DNA of 64,000 nucleotides from an uncultured Lactobacillus sp. (GTDB lineage: Bacteria > Bacillota > Bacilli > Lactobacillales > Lactobacillaceae): assembly GCF_910589175.1 (NCBI RefSeq), contig NZ_CAJURR010000011.1, positions 1 through 64,000 on the forward strand. The letters are read 5' to 3'. The position numbers and the translations under genes are program-made. The notes below the pieces were generated by a model. That model saw only the letters and a program-made list of their open reading frames with translations, made no database searches and was not told the origin of the DNA. This document shows, one piece after another, positions 36,282 through 47,395 of this stretch. Position 1 is the stretch's first letter. Every line of letters begins with the position of its first letter.

Positions 36282-36360
36282 AATGATTAGGGAAAAAGCA
36301 TGATAAGTAAGCTACTAATATGTTATTAAAATTTGATCAAGATAGATGAGGGAATAAGTA

Positions 36361-38982
36361 ATGTCAGTTGTTGTTAAATATGTAGACCTAGACGATAATT
36401 TGGTTGAACTTGCAAATTCAGGAGAGTTAGAGGGAAAAGTAGGAGAAAGAATAGACTACAGTACAGAAGATGAGATAAGAAAATTACTGGCTGCTGGTTA
36501 TATACTGATTAATAATCCTTTTGATCCAAATGATAAAGTAAATTTCTTTAATGAAGACTCTCAAGAATTCACGCTTACTTTTAAACATGGTAAAGAAGAA
36601 ATAACTGCCAAAAATTTAAAGTATGGTTGTCATCTAGAGGATGTTCAAATGAAAGGTGAACAAGTAGTTCACTATGTTGGACTCGATCAAAGTATTCCGG
36701 ACAAGGTTAGTGAGGTTGCTTTTAATAGAAAAATTATTTATGACAAAGTCACTAAGAAAAAATTATTAACTAATACCTGGCAACCAGAAAAGTATTCCTT
36801 TCCTTTAGTTGCAAGCCCGACTGTGATGAACTATACACCTGATAAGGCAGTAATTGGTGGAGAGACAGCAACTATTCAACAGCCAAAATATGAATATGTA
36901 GTCACTTATTCACCTAATAAGAAAAATGCTAGAAGGCAAAAAGCTGAAATAAAATTTATTGACGTTGCTGATAACAACCGCGAATTAGCAACTTCTGGAG
37001 AATTAAAGGGAAAACCTGGAAAAGAAATACCTTATGATACCGCAGAGATTTTGAAAAATTTAACAGCTAAGGGATATGAAGTAGTTACTAATGATTTTGA
37101 TTCTGAGGAACAGAAGCCTGTTTTTGGAAATAGTAGAGACTATGTTCAAATCTTTTTTGTGGTTTTAAAGCATAAAAAACAAGTAGTTAATTCTGAACAT
37201 CCATTTTCAGGAATTGATGCAAGTTTGTATGAAAAAGAAGTTCATCGAACAATTCGTTTTTCAGGAGTAAATAGTAAAAAACTAGATGATGTAGTTCAAA
37301 CAGCTATTTTAAAACGGAACCTAACAGTTGATCTCGTAACTAAAAAAATTATTCCAGGAGAATACACAAGTCAATGGCATAGTAGTGAAACTTACCCGTC
37401 AGTCTCCGTGCCTGTAGTTTCGGGATATCATACTAAGATTAGTGAAGTAGTAGCCTCACCAGGAGAAAAACAAGATATAACTGAAGAAGTTAAATACTAT
37501 CCAAACGGATATTTAATTCCTGTTGATGTAAATCATAATGAATTTTCAGAAATAGATAAAAAGCAACTAATTACTAATTCAATTGATCCAACTAAGGTAG
37601 TTTTACCGGAATTAGACCTAAAAAATATTGTCTTAAAACAAATTAAAGAAGTGAAAATTGCAGACCCGAGTCGTAATTATGAAATTCCATATTTATTAGT
37701 TCATAAATATGTTGCAGTCGATGAAAAACATCCCCAAGAAGTAGTGAGTCCGGCATATTACCGCCGAATTGTTACGGCCCGAGTTCATTATCAAGGAGCT
37801 GGAGACCAGACTCCTCCAGATGCCGAACAAACAGTGCGTTGGACAAGAACAATTACTTATGATGAAGTAAGTAAAGAAATTATTGAAAACGGGATGTATA
37901 CGACCGACTGGGTAGCTGATAAAGATATTTTTGAAGCAACTCCTACACCTGTAATTAAGGGCTTCGCCGCAAATATTGGCTTAATTGGCGAACACCCAGT
38001 TACGGAAACTGACTTAATGGCTACAATTACCTATACTCCGCTTGGAAAGATGATTCCGGTTGATGAGCATGGAAATGAAATTAAAAATGCTATGCACCCA
38101 ACATACGTTAATGATCCATATGATCCTGTGCGTGTCCTCTTTACTGAAGAAGTACCAGAAGTGCCAGGATATGCACCAGTTCAAAATACAGTCTCTGTCA
38201 ATGATCCTTTTACCGATATCAAGGTGGCCTATACATTAAAGCCGCGCTATATTCCTGTTAATAGCGAACACCCTTATCGCCCAATTAAGCCGACTTTGTA
38301 TAGCGTCCCAGTTAAAGAAACAATTAAATATCAAGGAGCTGGTGACCAAACTCCAATTACTAGAATCCAAGGTGCTAATTGGACCAGAACCTTGACGGTT
38401 GATGAGAATACTGGTGAATTAGTAGATGCAGGTAAATATACAACAGGGTGGCTGGTAGACAAGAAGCAATATATTGCAGTAAAAACACCAGTCATTGATG
38501 GTTATCATGCAGACAAAAATATAATTGATGAAGAAAAAGTAAAAAAAGCCGATCTAAACTTCACGGTAACTTATCAAGCTAATGGACGAATAGTACCAGT
38601 TGATACAAAAGGTAATGTGTTACAAGGCGTAGAGCAGCCATTCTATGTAACAGATCCAAGCGATGCGACTAAAGTAATCAAAATACAAGGTGTACCGAGA
38701 ATCATGAATTATATTCCAGAACAAGCAACAATTACGGTAAGGAATGCTAGCGAAAATACACCGGTTAGATATTATACTTTTAATGAAATGAGTGAGTTAA
38801 AAGCAGAATCTAAAGAAATAGCTCAAGAAAAGAGTAAAGATATAAAACCAAAGAAAAAAGTTGAGGAAAAAATTGAAGAGAAGGAAAAGGAGAAAGAGCA
38901 CCCATTAAAAACAGAGGAAGAAAAGAAAAAAACAAGTAAAAAAGATACAGGTTTAAAATCTATGTTTCCATGGCTTAAATAG
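36361..38982 (+). CDS. Mucus-binding-repeat protein without signal peptide, ending FPWLK
   Basis: 873 residues. It begins directly with a MucBP-type domain (VVKYVDLDDNLVELANSGEL, residues about 3-80), a second near 195-275, and at least four Mub-type repeats marked by VHYQGAGDQTPPD-like and VPVD-like strings. There is no signal peptide and no LPxTG; the start is set by GAGGGAA and a promoter just upstream. The C-terminus is a Lys/Glu coil followed by MFPWLK. The paralogue at 47396 ends IFPWMK, so the end is shared and not a truncation. How it reaches the surface, if it does, is unknown. Confidence 0.8.
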   Translation: MSVVVKYVDLDDNLVELANSGELEGKVGERIDYSTEDEIRKLLAAGYILINNPFDPNDKVNFFNEDSQEFTLTFKHGKEEITAKNLKYGCHLEDVQMKGEQVVHYVGLDQSIPDKVSEVAFNRKIIYDKVTKKKLLTNTWQPEKYSFPLVASPTVMNYTPDKAVIGGETATIQQPKYEYVVTYSPNKKNARRQKAEIKFIDVADNNRELATSGELKGKPGKEIPYDTAEILKNLTAKGYEVVTNDFDSEEQKPVFGNSRDYVQIFFVVLKHKKQVVNSEHPFSGIDASLYEKEVHRTIRFSGVNSKKLDDVVQTAILKRNLTVDLVTKKIIPGEYTSQWHSSETYPSVSVPVVSGYHTKISEVVASPGEKQDITEEVKYYPNGYLIPVDVNHNEFSEIDKKQLITNSIDPTKVVLPELDLKNIVLKQIKEVKIADPSRNYEIPYLLVHKYVAVDEKHPQEVVSPAYYRRIVTARVHYQGAGDQTPPDAEQTVRWTRTITYDEVSKEIIENGMYTTDWVADKDIFEATPTPVIKGFAANIGLIGEHPVTETDLMATITYTPLGKMIPVDEHGNEIKNAMHPTYVNDPYDPVRVLFTEEVPEVPGYAPVQNTVSVNDPFTDIKVAYTLKPRYIPVNSEHPYRPIKPTLYSVPVKETIKYQGAGDQTPITRIQGANWTRTLTVDENTGELVDAGKYTTGWLVDKKQYIAVKTPVIDGYHADKNIIDEEKVKKADLNFTVTYQANGRIVPVDTKGNVLQGVEQPFYVTDPSDATKVIKIQGVPRIMNYIPEQATITVRNASENTPVRYYTFNEMSELKAESKEIAQEKSKDIKPKKKVEEKIEEKEKEKEHPLKTEEEKKKTSKKDTGLKSMFPWLK

Positions 38983-39030
38983 TTACATAACAAGATAAGT
39001 ATATATTTTTGTTATATAAAAATTTATGTT

Positions 39031-39070
39031 AAAGCACCATTTCTATCTTTAAATAGAGTGGTGCTTTTTT
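39031..39070 (+). terminator. Terminator of the first mucus-binding-repeat gene
   Basis: AAAGCACCATTTCTAT and ATAGAGTGGTGCTTTTTT. Confidence 0.85.
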
Positions 39071-39292
39071 CTTAGGAAAATTATAGACAGTTAAAAGCGT
39101 AACTTAAAATAACAAAGCATAATAATTGATCTATTTTGCAATATAAAAACAATATATAAAAGCAGAATATTATTCGTAAAATAAACATATTTTTTTACAT
39201 AAAAAGTGCTGAATCCTATAAAAATACAGGGTCAAATATATAATGTGACCTATTAAATAACTCTCTAACCTATTTTTGCAATAAAAAATCTT

Positions 39293-39301
39293 TGTTATAA
39301 T
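39293..39301 (+). promoter_or_regulatory. Extended -10 of the large adhesin gene
   Basis: TGTTATAAT, about 68 bases before ATG 39370. No clear -35. The stretch 39071-39292 is AT-rich with no ORF on plus. Confidence 0.55.
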
Positions 39302-39369
39302 AACACTAACATTTTGATAGTATAATCAAAAAGTGTGATTATATGAGATTAAATGGAGGGAAAATAGGG

Positions 39370-42300
39370 ATGTTATCCAAGAATAACTACCAAGAACGCT
39401 TAAGAAAAATGGATGATAAACAAGAACGTTTTTCAATCCGTAAATTTTCTGTTGGTGCAGCTTCTGTATTAGTGGGTACAGCAGTATTGAGCATGCAAAA
39501 TGTTCAAGTTGCTCATGCTGATACAGTGAGTGATACTGATAAAAATACAACTGATTTGACCTCAAAAACTGATGATCAACTTAAAAAAGATGCTTATGAT
39601 CAAGTTGTTTCTGAAGATCAAAATAATGCTACTAAGAGTGCTGATACGACTATGGAGAGTCAAGATAACAAGGTAGCTTCTTTTAGTGTGCCTAAAAATG
39701 AGGGTGAATTTACAGACTCTACAACAGCAGGTACTTGGTCAGTAACTACTGATGAAAATACTAGTACTAAAAATAATGAAAATGAAAATCAAGCTTCAGA
39801 GGCTATTAATACAACTGAAGAACCTAAGAATGACGCAGTAAAAAATGATAGTGATAGTACTGCTTCAGCTCAAGAAAATCATGAAAATAATGATAATAAA
39901 GTAGCAGAAACAAAAGCTAAGGAAGACCAAACAAAAGTTGATACTCCACAAGTAGCTGCTGCTACTACAAATTCAGCTAATAACAGCGAAAAGATAGAAT
40001 CCAATCAAACTGCGGAAACTAATAGCTCAACTTTAAATATAAATAGTAATACTTCAAATACTGCGCTTTTTTCAGCAGCTGCCTTAAGTGAAAGTAAACT
40101 TCAAGCAGTTACTCCACGTGCGAGCCAAGCTAACACAGCTACTCAAGCTCAAAATAATAATTACAACTTAGTAACTAATGCAAGCGCACTTCAACAAGCT
40201 ATTAATTCTGGTGCAGCTGGTGTTAATATCGATAGAAGTATTGATGCGTCCAACATGGATTTAATAATCAATAATACTTTTGCAATTGTTGGTATTAACG
40301 ATGCAGCCGCTCTTAATTTGGGTCAGAAATCTCTTAACAATTCTGGTAACCTAACCCTTCAAGACATTACTATTAATGGTTCCATTTCAGGAAATGGTAC
40401 TGTAAACATTAAGGGTAACGTTACTTCTAACGTAAATAGTATTAACTCATCAGTTCCAACTCAGGATCAATACAATGCTCAGAATTACACTGGTGGTAGA
40501 AATAATTTTAAAAATTCAAATATTACTGGTAGTCGCGTAAATATTGAAAATGGTGCTTCATTAACTGTTAACAGTTCCGAGATTAATGATGGTATTAACT
40601 TAAGTGATGGGGGAACAGTTAATGTTGGTGATAACGCTACTTTAAATGTTAACTTAACTAATGCTTCGACTAATGCTGCTCGCTACCACACTGCTGGTGT
40701 ATTTGCTAAGAATGGCGGTAATTTCATCAGTGGCTATAAGTCAAACGTTAACTTTAATACCGGCTTAGGCCAAGCTATTTCTATCGGAGCTACTCGACCA
40801 ACTGGAACTGATTCTGATAGATTTGGTGGATATGGTGCCCGTTCAAGAAATGATGGACCAACCCTAGTTAAGTTAGGTGACTCCTCAACTTTTAGCTTTA
40901 CTGGTCGTGACGGTATTATCTTAGGTAATAACGCCAACTTTATTTCTGGTGAAAATTCAAATGTTCATTTTGAAAATAAGGGTCGTGGGGTTGCTTTAGA
41001 CTTAGCTGCTAACTCAAACATCGAAATTTCTAAACATTCTACTACTTACTTCCACTCAGTTGGTAAAACTGGAACATCAGGTAGTTATGATGGTTACAAC
41101 TACATTGGGGTTAACGAAGGCGGTAATATTACTGTTGATGAATATGCGACATTCCGTGTGATCCTTGAAGGTCGTGGCGATAATCCATGGGATGATGTAG
41201 TTTCATTAGATTCACGAGATTCTAATACAAATGCAGCTTTCACTTCTAAGACAGGTGCAATTGTTGATATTCGTGATGATAATACTAACTTCTATGCCGA
41301 ATTAATCTCTTTCCCATTAGGGGGATCTAACTCTAGAATTGATATTCATGACCCACTAATGCTTAATTTACAACGCTACTCTAATGGGGGTGCAACTACT
41401 GGTTGGATGGCAACTGGTGGTGACATGATTAATACCACTTCATCCCAATATACTGCTAACTTAATCTATATGTCAGGCAGTAAAGGTGTATTTAGTGTTG
41501 ATGGCAGTGACTATGTTGTATATCAACGTATTAAGTCAGATGGTTCTAAGCAAATTTGGTTGAATGTTAATGGTGTTAACATTCCAATGAATGGATTCCA
41601 AACTAAAGATATTTGGAACAATCAAGCGAATCCAGATGTATCAATTACGGGTAATGGCTTAACTGGTGGTATTAGAGCTAACCAAGTTCATAACACTAAC
41701 GGTTCTCCATTAACTGGTACAGATGCTCCATATTACGGTATTTCTACTCAACGTGCTAGTCACCAAATTTGGTTCCCACATAAGACACAAATGGAAATAG
41801 TTGGTACGCACTCTAACACTATTAAATATGTTGATGAAGACGGTAATCAATTATTTGATGATAAGACTCAAAACCTTAATTTAACACGTAAGCTAACTCT
41901 TGATATTACCGATGATAAGATTGAAGAAATTCAAAATTATGCTTTATCTCACAGTGCAGATGAAACTTTAGAATATATCAAGAACGCTCAAGGTGTAAGT
42001 GAAGATTCTGGTTGGATCTATACGGATAATCAAGGAAACACAATTACTAATCCATATGCCGAAGTTGTTTCTCCAGTTAAGGATGGATTCACTACTTCCA
42101 TTAAATCTTCAAACGTTCCAGGGATTACTGCTGGTGCCGATGGTACTTCTGTAACTGCTAAATTGCAGTATAAAAAAGATCTTGTTCAAAATGGTGAATT
42201 ATCTCAGAACTATAAGAATAATGGACTTAGTGCTATTTTGCCTGATAACTATGAAACTGTAGTTGTTTACAAGAGAGCACAAGAAGTAAAGAACACTCTT

Positions 42301-45300
42301 AAGTTCTATGATGATACAACTAAGTCATACATTACTACCGCTCCTGATCAAACTGTAACCGGTAAAGAAAACGATGATATTAACTTTGAAAATGGGGCTA
42401 CTACTGTAAGTTCATTAGAAAATCAAGGCTATAAATTCGTTAACGTAACTGATGGTACGCCTGATAATTCTAATGCAACTGTTTTACCTGGAAATTCATT
42501 TAATGAAGTTAACTTTGGTAAAGTTGGAAAAGATGGCAAAACTTTTGTTGTTCACTTAGTTCATAACCAAATTCCAGTAGGTCCAGATACTCCTGATAAA
42601 CATGGTGTTGATCCAGATCAATTAAAGAAAACATACACATCAACTCTTCACTATCAGGATAGTCAAGGCAATACCTTAAGTCCTGATAAACAACAAACTT
42701 CAACTTGGACTCGTCAAGTTACTGTTGATGCTGTAACTAACCAAATTATAAACAATGGTCAGTATGATACTGAGTGGTCATTGCAAGACACGAATAGTAA
42801 GTATAATGACTTCACGGTACCAGTAATTGAAGGCTATGTTGCTAGAAAGAACACTAACAATGGGGCAGCTGTAAGTGCTATAGTTGCAGGTCAAAATAAG
42901 GTACAGGAAAACCTTGAAGATACTGTTGTTTACGATAAAGTTGGTAAGCTTGTGCCAGTTGACCCTGGAAATAATCCAATTCCAGATGCTCCAACTCCAA
43001 GTTATCCAAATGATCCAACAGATCCAACTAAAGTAAAGCCAGACCAACCAGTTCCAGATGTTCCAGGTTATACTCCAGTTGACCCAACACCGGTAACTCC
43101 AGTTGATCCAACTAAGGATACACCAATTCCTTACACTAAGGATGCAACGAAGGCTGGTTTGACTGTTCAATATATTGATCAAGATAATAACAATAGTGTA
43201 ATTAAGTCTGATTCAGTAGATGGTAATATGGGTGACAAGATTACCTATACTACTAACAGTTCAATTTCTGATTTGGTAAAAAAGGGCTATGTTCTTGTAA
43301 CAGATGGTTTTACTGGTCAGGCAGGGGATGATTTTACTAGTGAAAATAATGGTAAAATCTATCAAGTTATTTTCAAGCATGGTACACGGCCAGTAACTCC
43401 AGAAAATCCTGCAGATCCAGATAAACCAGTTGATCCAAATAACCCAAATACTCCAAAGCCAAGTAATCCAAACTTGAGTAAGACAGACTTGCAAAAGACT
43501 ATTACTCGTACAGTTGAATATAAGTATGAAGATGGTACCCAAGCACATGAGCCAGTTAAGCAAGAAGTAACATTTACTGGTAAAGGTACAATTGACTTAG
43601 TAACTGGTAATTTAGTTACTGTTGATAATGCTGGTAATATCACTAGTCAAAACGGCCGTATTACTTGGAATAAGGATAGCCAAAACTTTGATGCAGTTCC
43701 TGCAATCGACCATGATGGTTACTACATTTCAGGAGTTAATAAGAATAATTCAACTGCTACCGTTGATAACCAAAGTGGTGCTGTAAGTAGTGAATCAGTA
43801 ACCCCAACAAGTCAAAATAGCAATATTGTAATTACTTTGACTAAGAATCCAGATGTTCCAGAAGCTGCTAAAGGTACGATTAATTATATTGACGATACTA
43901 CCGGTCAAGTTATTGAAAGTGCCAACTTTGCTGGTAGCGTTGGACAAAAGATTAGTTACACTACTGCTAATAGCATCAAAAACTGGGAAGCGAAGGGATA
44001 TAATTTAGTATCTAATAACTTTAGGGATGGCGAAGAAGTATTTACTAATGGTAATAATGAATTTGAAGTTCACTTAGTACATGCAACTACACCAATTACT
44101 CCTGATAAGCCAGGCAAACCAGGTGAACCAGTAGATCCAGCTAACCCAGATGATCCACACAAATATCCAGATAATTATGTACCACAAGATTTAACTAAAA
44201 CTGTAACGCGTGATGTGACTTATGTGTATGCAGATGGTAGTCAAGCAGAAGAGCCAGTACACCAAGAAGTTAAATTTACTGGTAATGGATATCTTGATCT
44301 AGTAACAGGAGAATATGTCACTGTTGATAACGGTGGTAACATCACTGGTAAAGGTAAAATTAATTGGAATCCAGAAAATGCCAACTTTGATGCAACTAAA
44401 TCAATTGATACTTCTAAATATCAAATTATTGGTATTAGAGAAAACAATACGGTAGCAAATGTAGATCAAACTACTGGTGTTGTGGCAGCTGAAACTGTAA
44501 CTAAAGATAGTAATAATAGTTCAATTGTAATTACTTTAGCTAATAAACCAACTCCATCAGTTGAAAAGGGTTCAATCACTGTTCGCGTTCACGATATAAC
44601 TGATAATGTTGACTTACCACAATATGGTAAGGAAAGTGGTGAACAAGAAGTTGGTACAAGCTTTACTTATGACAAGGATAGTGTAATTACTGAGCTTACT
44701 AATAAGGGTTACAAGATAGTTGATAGAGGAGCAGATATACCAACTGAGGTAGCGCAAGGCTCAAGAACTATTACTATTTTGGTAGAACATGATACAGTTC
44801 CAGTAACACCGGATAAACCAGGTAAGCCAGGCGAACCAATTAACCCTAATGATCCAGACGGTCCTAAGTGGCCAGATGGCACTGATGAAAATAGTGTTAA
44901 GAGAACAGGAACCCAAACTATTCACTATGAAGGTGCAGGGGATAAGACTCCTAGTGATGATGTTCAAACATTCGACTTCACTAAGAAGATGGTAGTTGAT
45001 AAGGTAACTGGCAAGATCATTGATTCAGGTGAATGGAATGTAACTAGTCACACATTTGGCTACAAAGATACACCAGTAATTGATGGCTACCACGCAGATA
45101 AGCGTAACGCTGGTGGTTCTGTGGTAACTCCAGAAGACCTCAATAAGGAAATTGTTGTTACTTACAAGCCAAACGGTAAGATCATTCCAGTTGATCCAAA
45201 TGGAAACCCAATTCCAGATGTACCAACACCAACTTACCCAACAGATCCAACAGATCCAACTAAGGTAGTACCAAATGAGCCAGTACCAGAAATTCCTGGT

Positions 45301-47226
45301 TTGATTCCAAGTACACCAACAGTAACACCAGAAGATCCAGGTAAGGATACCCCAGTACCATACAACCCGGTAACACCAGCTAAGGATCAAGCAGCTATTA
45401 TTAACTACATTGACGCAGATAATAACAATGCAATCATTACTAGTTCAGGTAACTTAACTGGTAAAGCCGGTGCAAGAATTGACTATAGTACTAAATCAAC
45501 TATTGAAGATCTTGTAAACAAGGGTTATGTCCTTGTAAATGATGGCTTCCCAGCAGGTGCCGTATACGATAATGATGATGGTACTACTCAAATCTTTAGC
45601 GTTATTTTGAAGCATGGTACAGTTCCTGTAACGCCAGAAAATCCAGGTAAGCCAGGCGAACCAATTAATCCTAACGATCCAGACGGTCCTAAGTGGCCAG
45701 ATGGCACTGATGAAAAGAGTGTTAAGAGAACCGGAACTCAAACTATTCACTATGAAGGTGCGGGTGACAAGACACCTAGTGATGATGTACAAACATTCGA
45801 TTTCACTAAGAAGATGGTAGTTGATAAGGTAACTGGCAAGATCATCGATTCAGGTGAATGGAATGTAACTAGTCACACATTTGGTTACAAAGACACACCA
45901 GTAATTGATGGCTATCATGCAGATAAGCGTAATGCTGGTGGAACTGTTGTTACTCCAGACGACTTGAACAAGACGGTTACAGTAACTTACAAGTCAAACG
46001 GTAAGATCGTTCCAGTTGATCCAAATGGAAACCCAATTCCAGATGTACCAACACCAACTTACCCAACAGATCCAACCGACCCAACTAAAGTTGTACCGGA
46101 CGAACCAGTTCCAGAAATTCCTGGTTTGATTCCAAGTACACCAACAGTAACACCGGAAGATCCAGGTAAGGATACCCCAGTACCATATAATCCAGTTAAG
46201 CATCCTGATAAGGTAACTACAGTAGAAGGTAAACAAATTATTCACTTTGTAGATGGTGACAATAACACTCCACTTAAGGATTCCGATATTCAAACTCATG
46301 AATTCAAGATTACAAATGGTGTACCAAACGAATCTAGCCATACCTTTACGCTAGTTAATGTACCGGTAATCCCAGGATATGTTGCAGAAATTAAGTCTGC
46401 TGGTGGAAAGACTGTAACTCCAGATAATCCGCTTGCGGAAGTAACAGTTGTCTACCATAAGATTGGTAAGATGGTTCCAGTAGATCCAAATGGAAATCCA
46501 ATTCCAAATGTACCAACTCCAACTTATACTAATGATCCAAAGGATCCAACTAAGGTAGTGCCAAATGAACTAGTTCCAGCTATTCCCGGAAAGACACCAG
46601 ACAAGACAACAATAACTCCAGTTGATCCAACTAAGGATACTCCTGTTGTTTACAAGGATAATAAAGTTCCAACTACTCCAAATACACAAAAAGCTGTAGT
46701 TAACTTTATTGATGTTAATACTGGAAAAGTTATCAAGACTTCAGGTATTTTAAGTGGTCGCCCAGGAGAAGATATTAATAAGTTGTACTCATCTGCCGAA
46801 TTCATTAAGCAATTAGAGGATGCAGGTTACGAGGTTGTTTATAATGCGTTTGATGGCGATGGCGTAACTAAGTACTTTGACAATGATGACAATACCGTAC
46901 AACAATTCACTATTGCTTTGAAACTGAAAGAAAAAGCTAAGACGCCAGATCCGGTTCTTCCTGATCCAGAAGTTCCTGTAGAACCTACAAAGGATCCAGA
47001 AACTCCTGTCGAAAAGGTAACTAGACCTGAACAACCAGTTAAGCAAAATGTTGCTGTCCCTACTCCAGAAAAACCTGTAGAGAAGAAGACTAATGATAAT
47101 AAGAAAGTCTTACCGCAAACAGGTGCTGACAGTAATGAAGCTGCCACTATTTTAGGTGCTGCAGCAACAGCAATTGGTATGACAAGCTTAATTGGCGCAA
47201 AGAGACGCAAGAAAGATGATAAATAA
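39370..47226 (+). CDS. Giant YSIRK/LPQTG mucus-binding adhesin
   Basis: 2618 residues from ATG 39370, with GGAGGG 9 bases upstream. Residues about 19-50 are a YSIRK-type signal (FSIRKFSVGAASVLVGTAVL). A long Asn/Thr/Ser-rich, low-complexity part follows to about 280. Then a beta-helix-like domain (NGSISGNGTVNIKGN and repeated NG/NN turns) runs to about 800. From about 1075 come alternating MucBP and Mub repeats with Pro-rich PVDPNGNPIPDVPTP linkers. The end has VLPQTG, a hydrophobic helix and KRRKKDDK, so sortase fixes it to peptidoglycan. Expected role: binding to mucus glycans. Two 552-base repeats lie inside. Confidence 0.93.
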   Translation: MLSKNNYQERLRKMDDKQERFSIRKFSVGAASVLVGTAVLSMQNVQVAHADTVSDTDKNTTDLTSKTDDQLKKDAYDQVVSEDQNNATKSADTTMESQDNKVASFSVPKNEGEFTDSTTAGTWSVTTDENTSTKNNENENQASEAINTTEEPKNDAVKNDSDSTASAQENHENNDNKVAETKAKEDQTKVDTPQVAAATTNSANNSEKIESNQTAETNSSTLNINSNTSNTALFSAAALSESKLQAVTPRASQANTATQAQNNNYNLVTNASALQQAINSGAAGVNIDRSIDASNMDLIINNTFAIVGINDAAALNLGQKSLNNSGNLTLQDITINGSISGNGTVNIKGNVTSNVNSINSSVPTQDQYNAQNYTGGRNNFKNSNITGSRVNIENGASLTVNSSEINDGINLSDGGTVNVGDNATLNVNLTNASTNAARYHTAGVFAKNGGNFISGYKSNVNFNTGLGQAISIGATRPTGTDSDRFGGYGARSRNDGPTLVKLGDSSTFSFTGRDGIILGNNANFISGENSNVHFENKGRGVALDLAANSNIEISKHSTTYFHSVGKTGTSGSYDGYNYIGVNEGGNITVDEYATFRVILEGRGDNPWDDVVSLDSRDSNTNAAFTSKTGAIVDIRDDNTNFYAELISFPLGGSNSRIDIHDPLMLNLQRYSNGGATTGWMATGGDMINTTSSQYTANLIYMSGSKGVFSVDGSDYVVYQRIKSDGSKQIWLNVNGVNIPMNGFQTKDIWNNQANPDVSITGNGLTGGIRANQVHNTNGSPLTGTDAPYYGISTQRASHQIWFPHKTQMEIVGTHSNTIKYVDEDGNQLFDDKTQNLNLTRKLTLDITDDKIEEIQNYALSHSADETLEYIKNAQGVSEDSGWIYTDNQGNTITNPYAEVVSPVKDGFTTSIKSSNVPGITAGADGTSVTAKLQYKKDLVQNGELSQNYKNNGLSAILPDNYETVVVYKRAQEVKNTLKFYDDTTKSYITTAPDQTVTGKENDDINFENGATTVSSLENQGYKFVNVTDGTPDNSNATVLPGNSFNEVNFGKVGKDGKTFVVHLVHNQIPVGPDTPDKHGVDPDQLKKTYTSTLHYQDSQGNTLSPDKQQTSTWTRQVTVDAVTNQIINNGQYDTEWSLQDTNSKYNDFTVPVIEGYVARKNTNNGAAVSAIVAGQNKVQENLEDTVVYDKVGKLVPVDPGNNPIPDAPTPSYPNDPTDPTKVKPDQPVPDVPGYTPVDPTPVTPVDPTKDTPIPYTKDATKAGLTVQYIDQDNNNSVIKSDSVDGNMGDKITYTTNSSISDLVKKGYVLVTDGFTGQAGDDFTSENNGKIYQVIFKHGTRPVTPENPADPDKPVDPNNPNTPKPSNPNLSKTDLQKTITRTVEYKYEDGTQAHEPVKQEVTFTGKGTIDLVTGNLVTVDNAGNITSQNGRITWNKDSQNFDAVPAIDHDGYYISGVNKNNSTATVDNQSGAVSSESVTPTSQNSNIVITLTKNPDVPEAAKGTINYIDDTTGQVIESANFAGSVGQKISYTTANSIKNWEAKGYNLVSNNFRDGEEVFTNGNNEFEVHLVHATTPITPDKPGKPGEPVDPANPDDPHKYPDNYVPQDLTKTVTRDVTYVYADGSQAEEPVHQEVKFTGNGYLDLVTGEYVTVDNGGNITGKGKINWNPENANFDATKSIDTSKYQIIGIRENNTVANVDQTTGVVAAETVTKDSNNSSIVITLANKPTPSVEKGSITVRVHDITDNVDLPQYGKESGEQEVGTSFTYDKDSVITELTNKGYKIVDRGADIPTEVAQGSRTITILVEHDTVPVTPDKPGKPGEPINPNDPDGPKWPDGTDENSVKRTGTQTIHYEGAGDKTPSDDVQTFDFTKKMVVDKVTGKIIDSGEWNVTSHTFGYKDTPVIDGYHADKRNAGGSVVTPEDLNKEIVVTYKPNGKIIPVDPNGNPIPDVPTPTYPTDPTDPTKVVPNEPVPEIPGLIPSTPTVTPEDPGKDTPVPYNPVTPAKDQAAIINYIDADNNNAIITSSGNLTGKAGARIDYSTKSTIEDLVNKGYVLVNDGFPAGAVYDNDDGTTQIFSVILKHGTVPVTPENPGKPGEPINPNDPDGPKWPDGTDEKSVKRTGTQTIHYEGAGDKTPSDDVQTFDFTKKMVVDKVTGKIIDSGEWNVTSHTFGYKDTPVIDGYHADKRNAGGTVVTPDDLNKTVTVTYKSNGKIVPVDPNGNPIPDVPTPTYPTDPTDPTKVVPDEPVPEIPGLIPSTPTVTPEDPGKDTPVPYNPVKHPDKVTTVEGKQIIHFVDGDNNTPLKDSDIQTHEFKITNGVPNESSHTFTLVNVPVIPGYVAEIKSAGGKTVTPDNPLAEVTVVYHKIGKMVPVDPNGNPIPNVPTPTYTNDPKDPTKVVPNELVPAIPGKTPDKTTITPVDPTKDTPVVYKDNKVPTTPNTQKAVVNFIDVNTGKVIKTSGILSGRPGEDINKLYSSAEFIKQLEDAGYEVVYNAFDGDGVTKYFDNDDNTVQQFTIALKLKEKAKTPDPVLPDPEVPVEPTKDPETPVEKVTRPEQPVKQNVAVPTPEKPVEKKTNDNKKVLPQTGADSNEAATILGAAATAIGMTSLIGAKRRKKDDK
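44821..45372 (+). repeat. Mub repeat unit, copy 1
   Basis: Encodes GKPGEPINPNDPDGPKWP through TPVPYNPV, 184 residues. Copy 2 (45646-46197) is exactly as long and nearly identical in both protein and DNA, offset 825 bases. Confidence 0.9.
45646..46197 (+). repeat. Mub repeat unit, copy 2
   Basis: 552 bases matching 44821-45372. Differences are mostly silent or few (for example DEN to DEK, KEIVVTYKPN to KTVTVTYKSN). Recombination or assembly collapse between the copies is possible. Confidence 0.9.
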
Positions 47227-47264
47227 TTTTTCAAATTAAATATCTTTTTTCAAAATTGGCTAAT

Positions 47265-47302
47265 AAAAAGGCGTTGAGACTTGATTCTCAGCGCCTTTTT
47301 TT
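47265..47302 (+). terminator. Terminator of the large adhesin gene
   Basis: AAAAAGGCG(TTGAGA) and (TCTCA)GCGCCTTTTTTT. Confidence 0.8.
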
Positions 47303-47395
47303 AATACATTATATTTGTAAAATAATGCATTTATAGATAAGAAAAGACATACAATTATATAGAGCAATTCACGTTAACAAGGGGGCATGAAATAG

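Noticed and set aside
36361..38982. Truncated pseudogene of a larger adhesin
   Set aside because: Own promoter and ribosome site, and an end shared with the paralogue at 47396.
42778..46341. Several Trp-rich minus-strand ORFs across the adhesin repeats
   Set aside because: They mirror the Pro/Asp/Asn-rich coding strand, have no ribosome sites and vary with the repeat.
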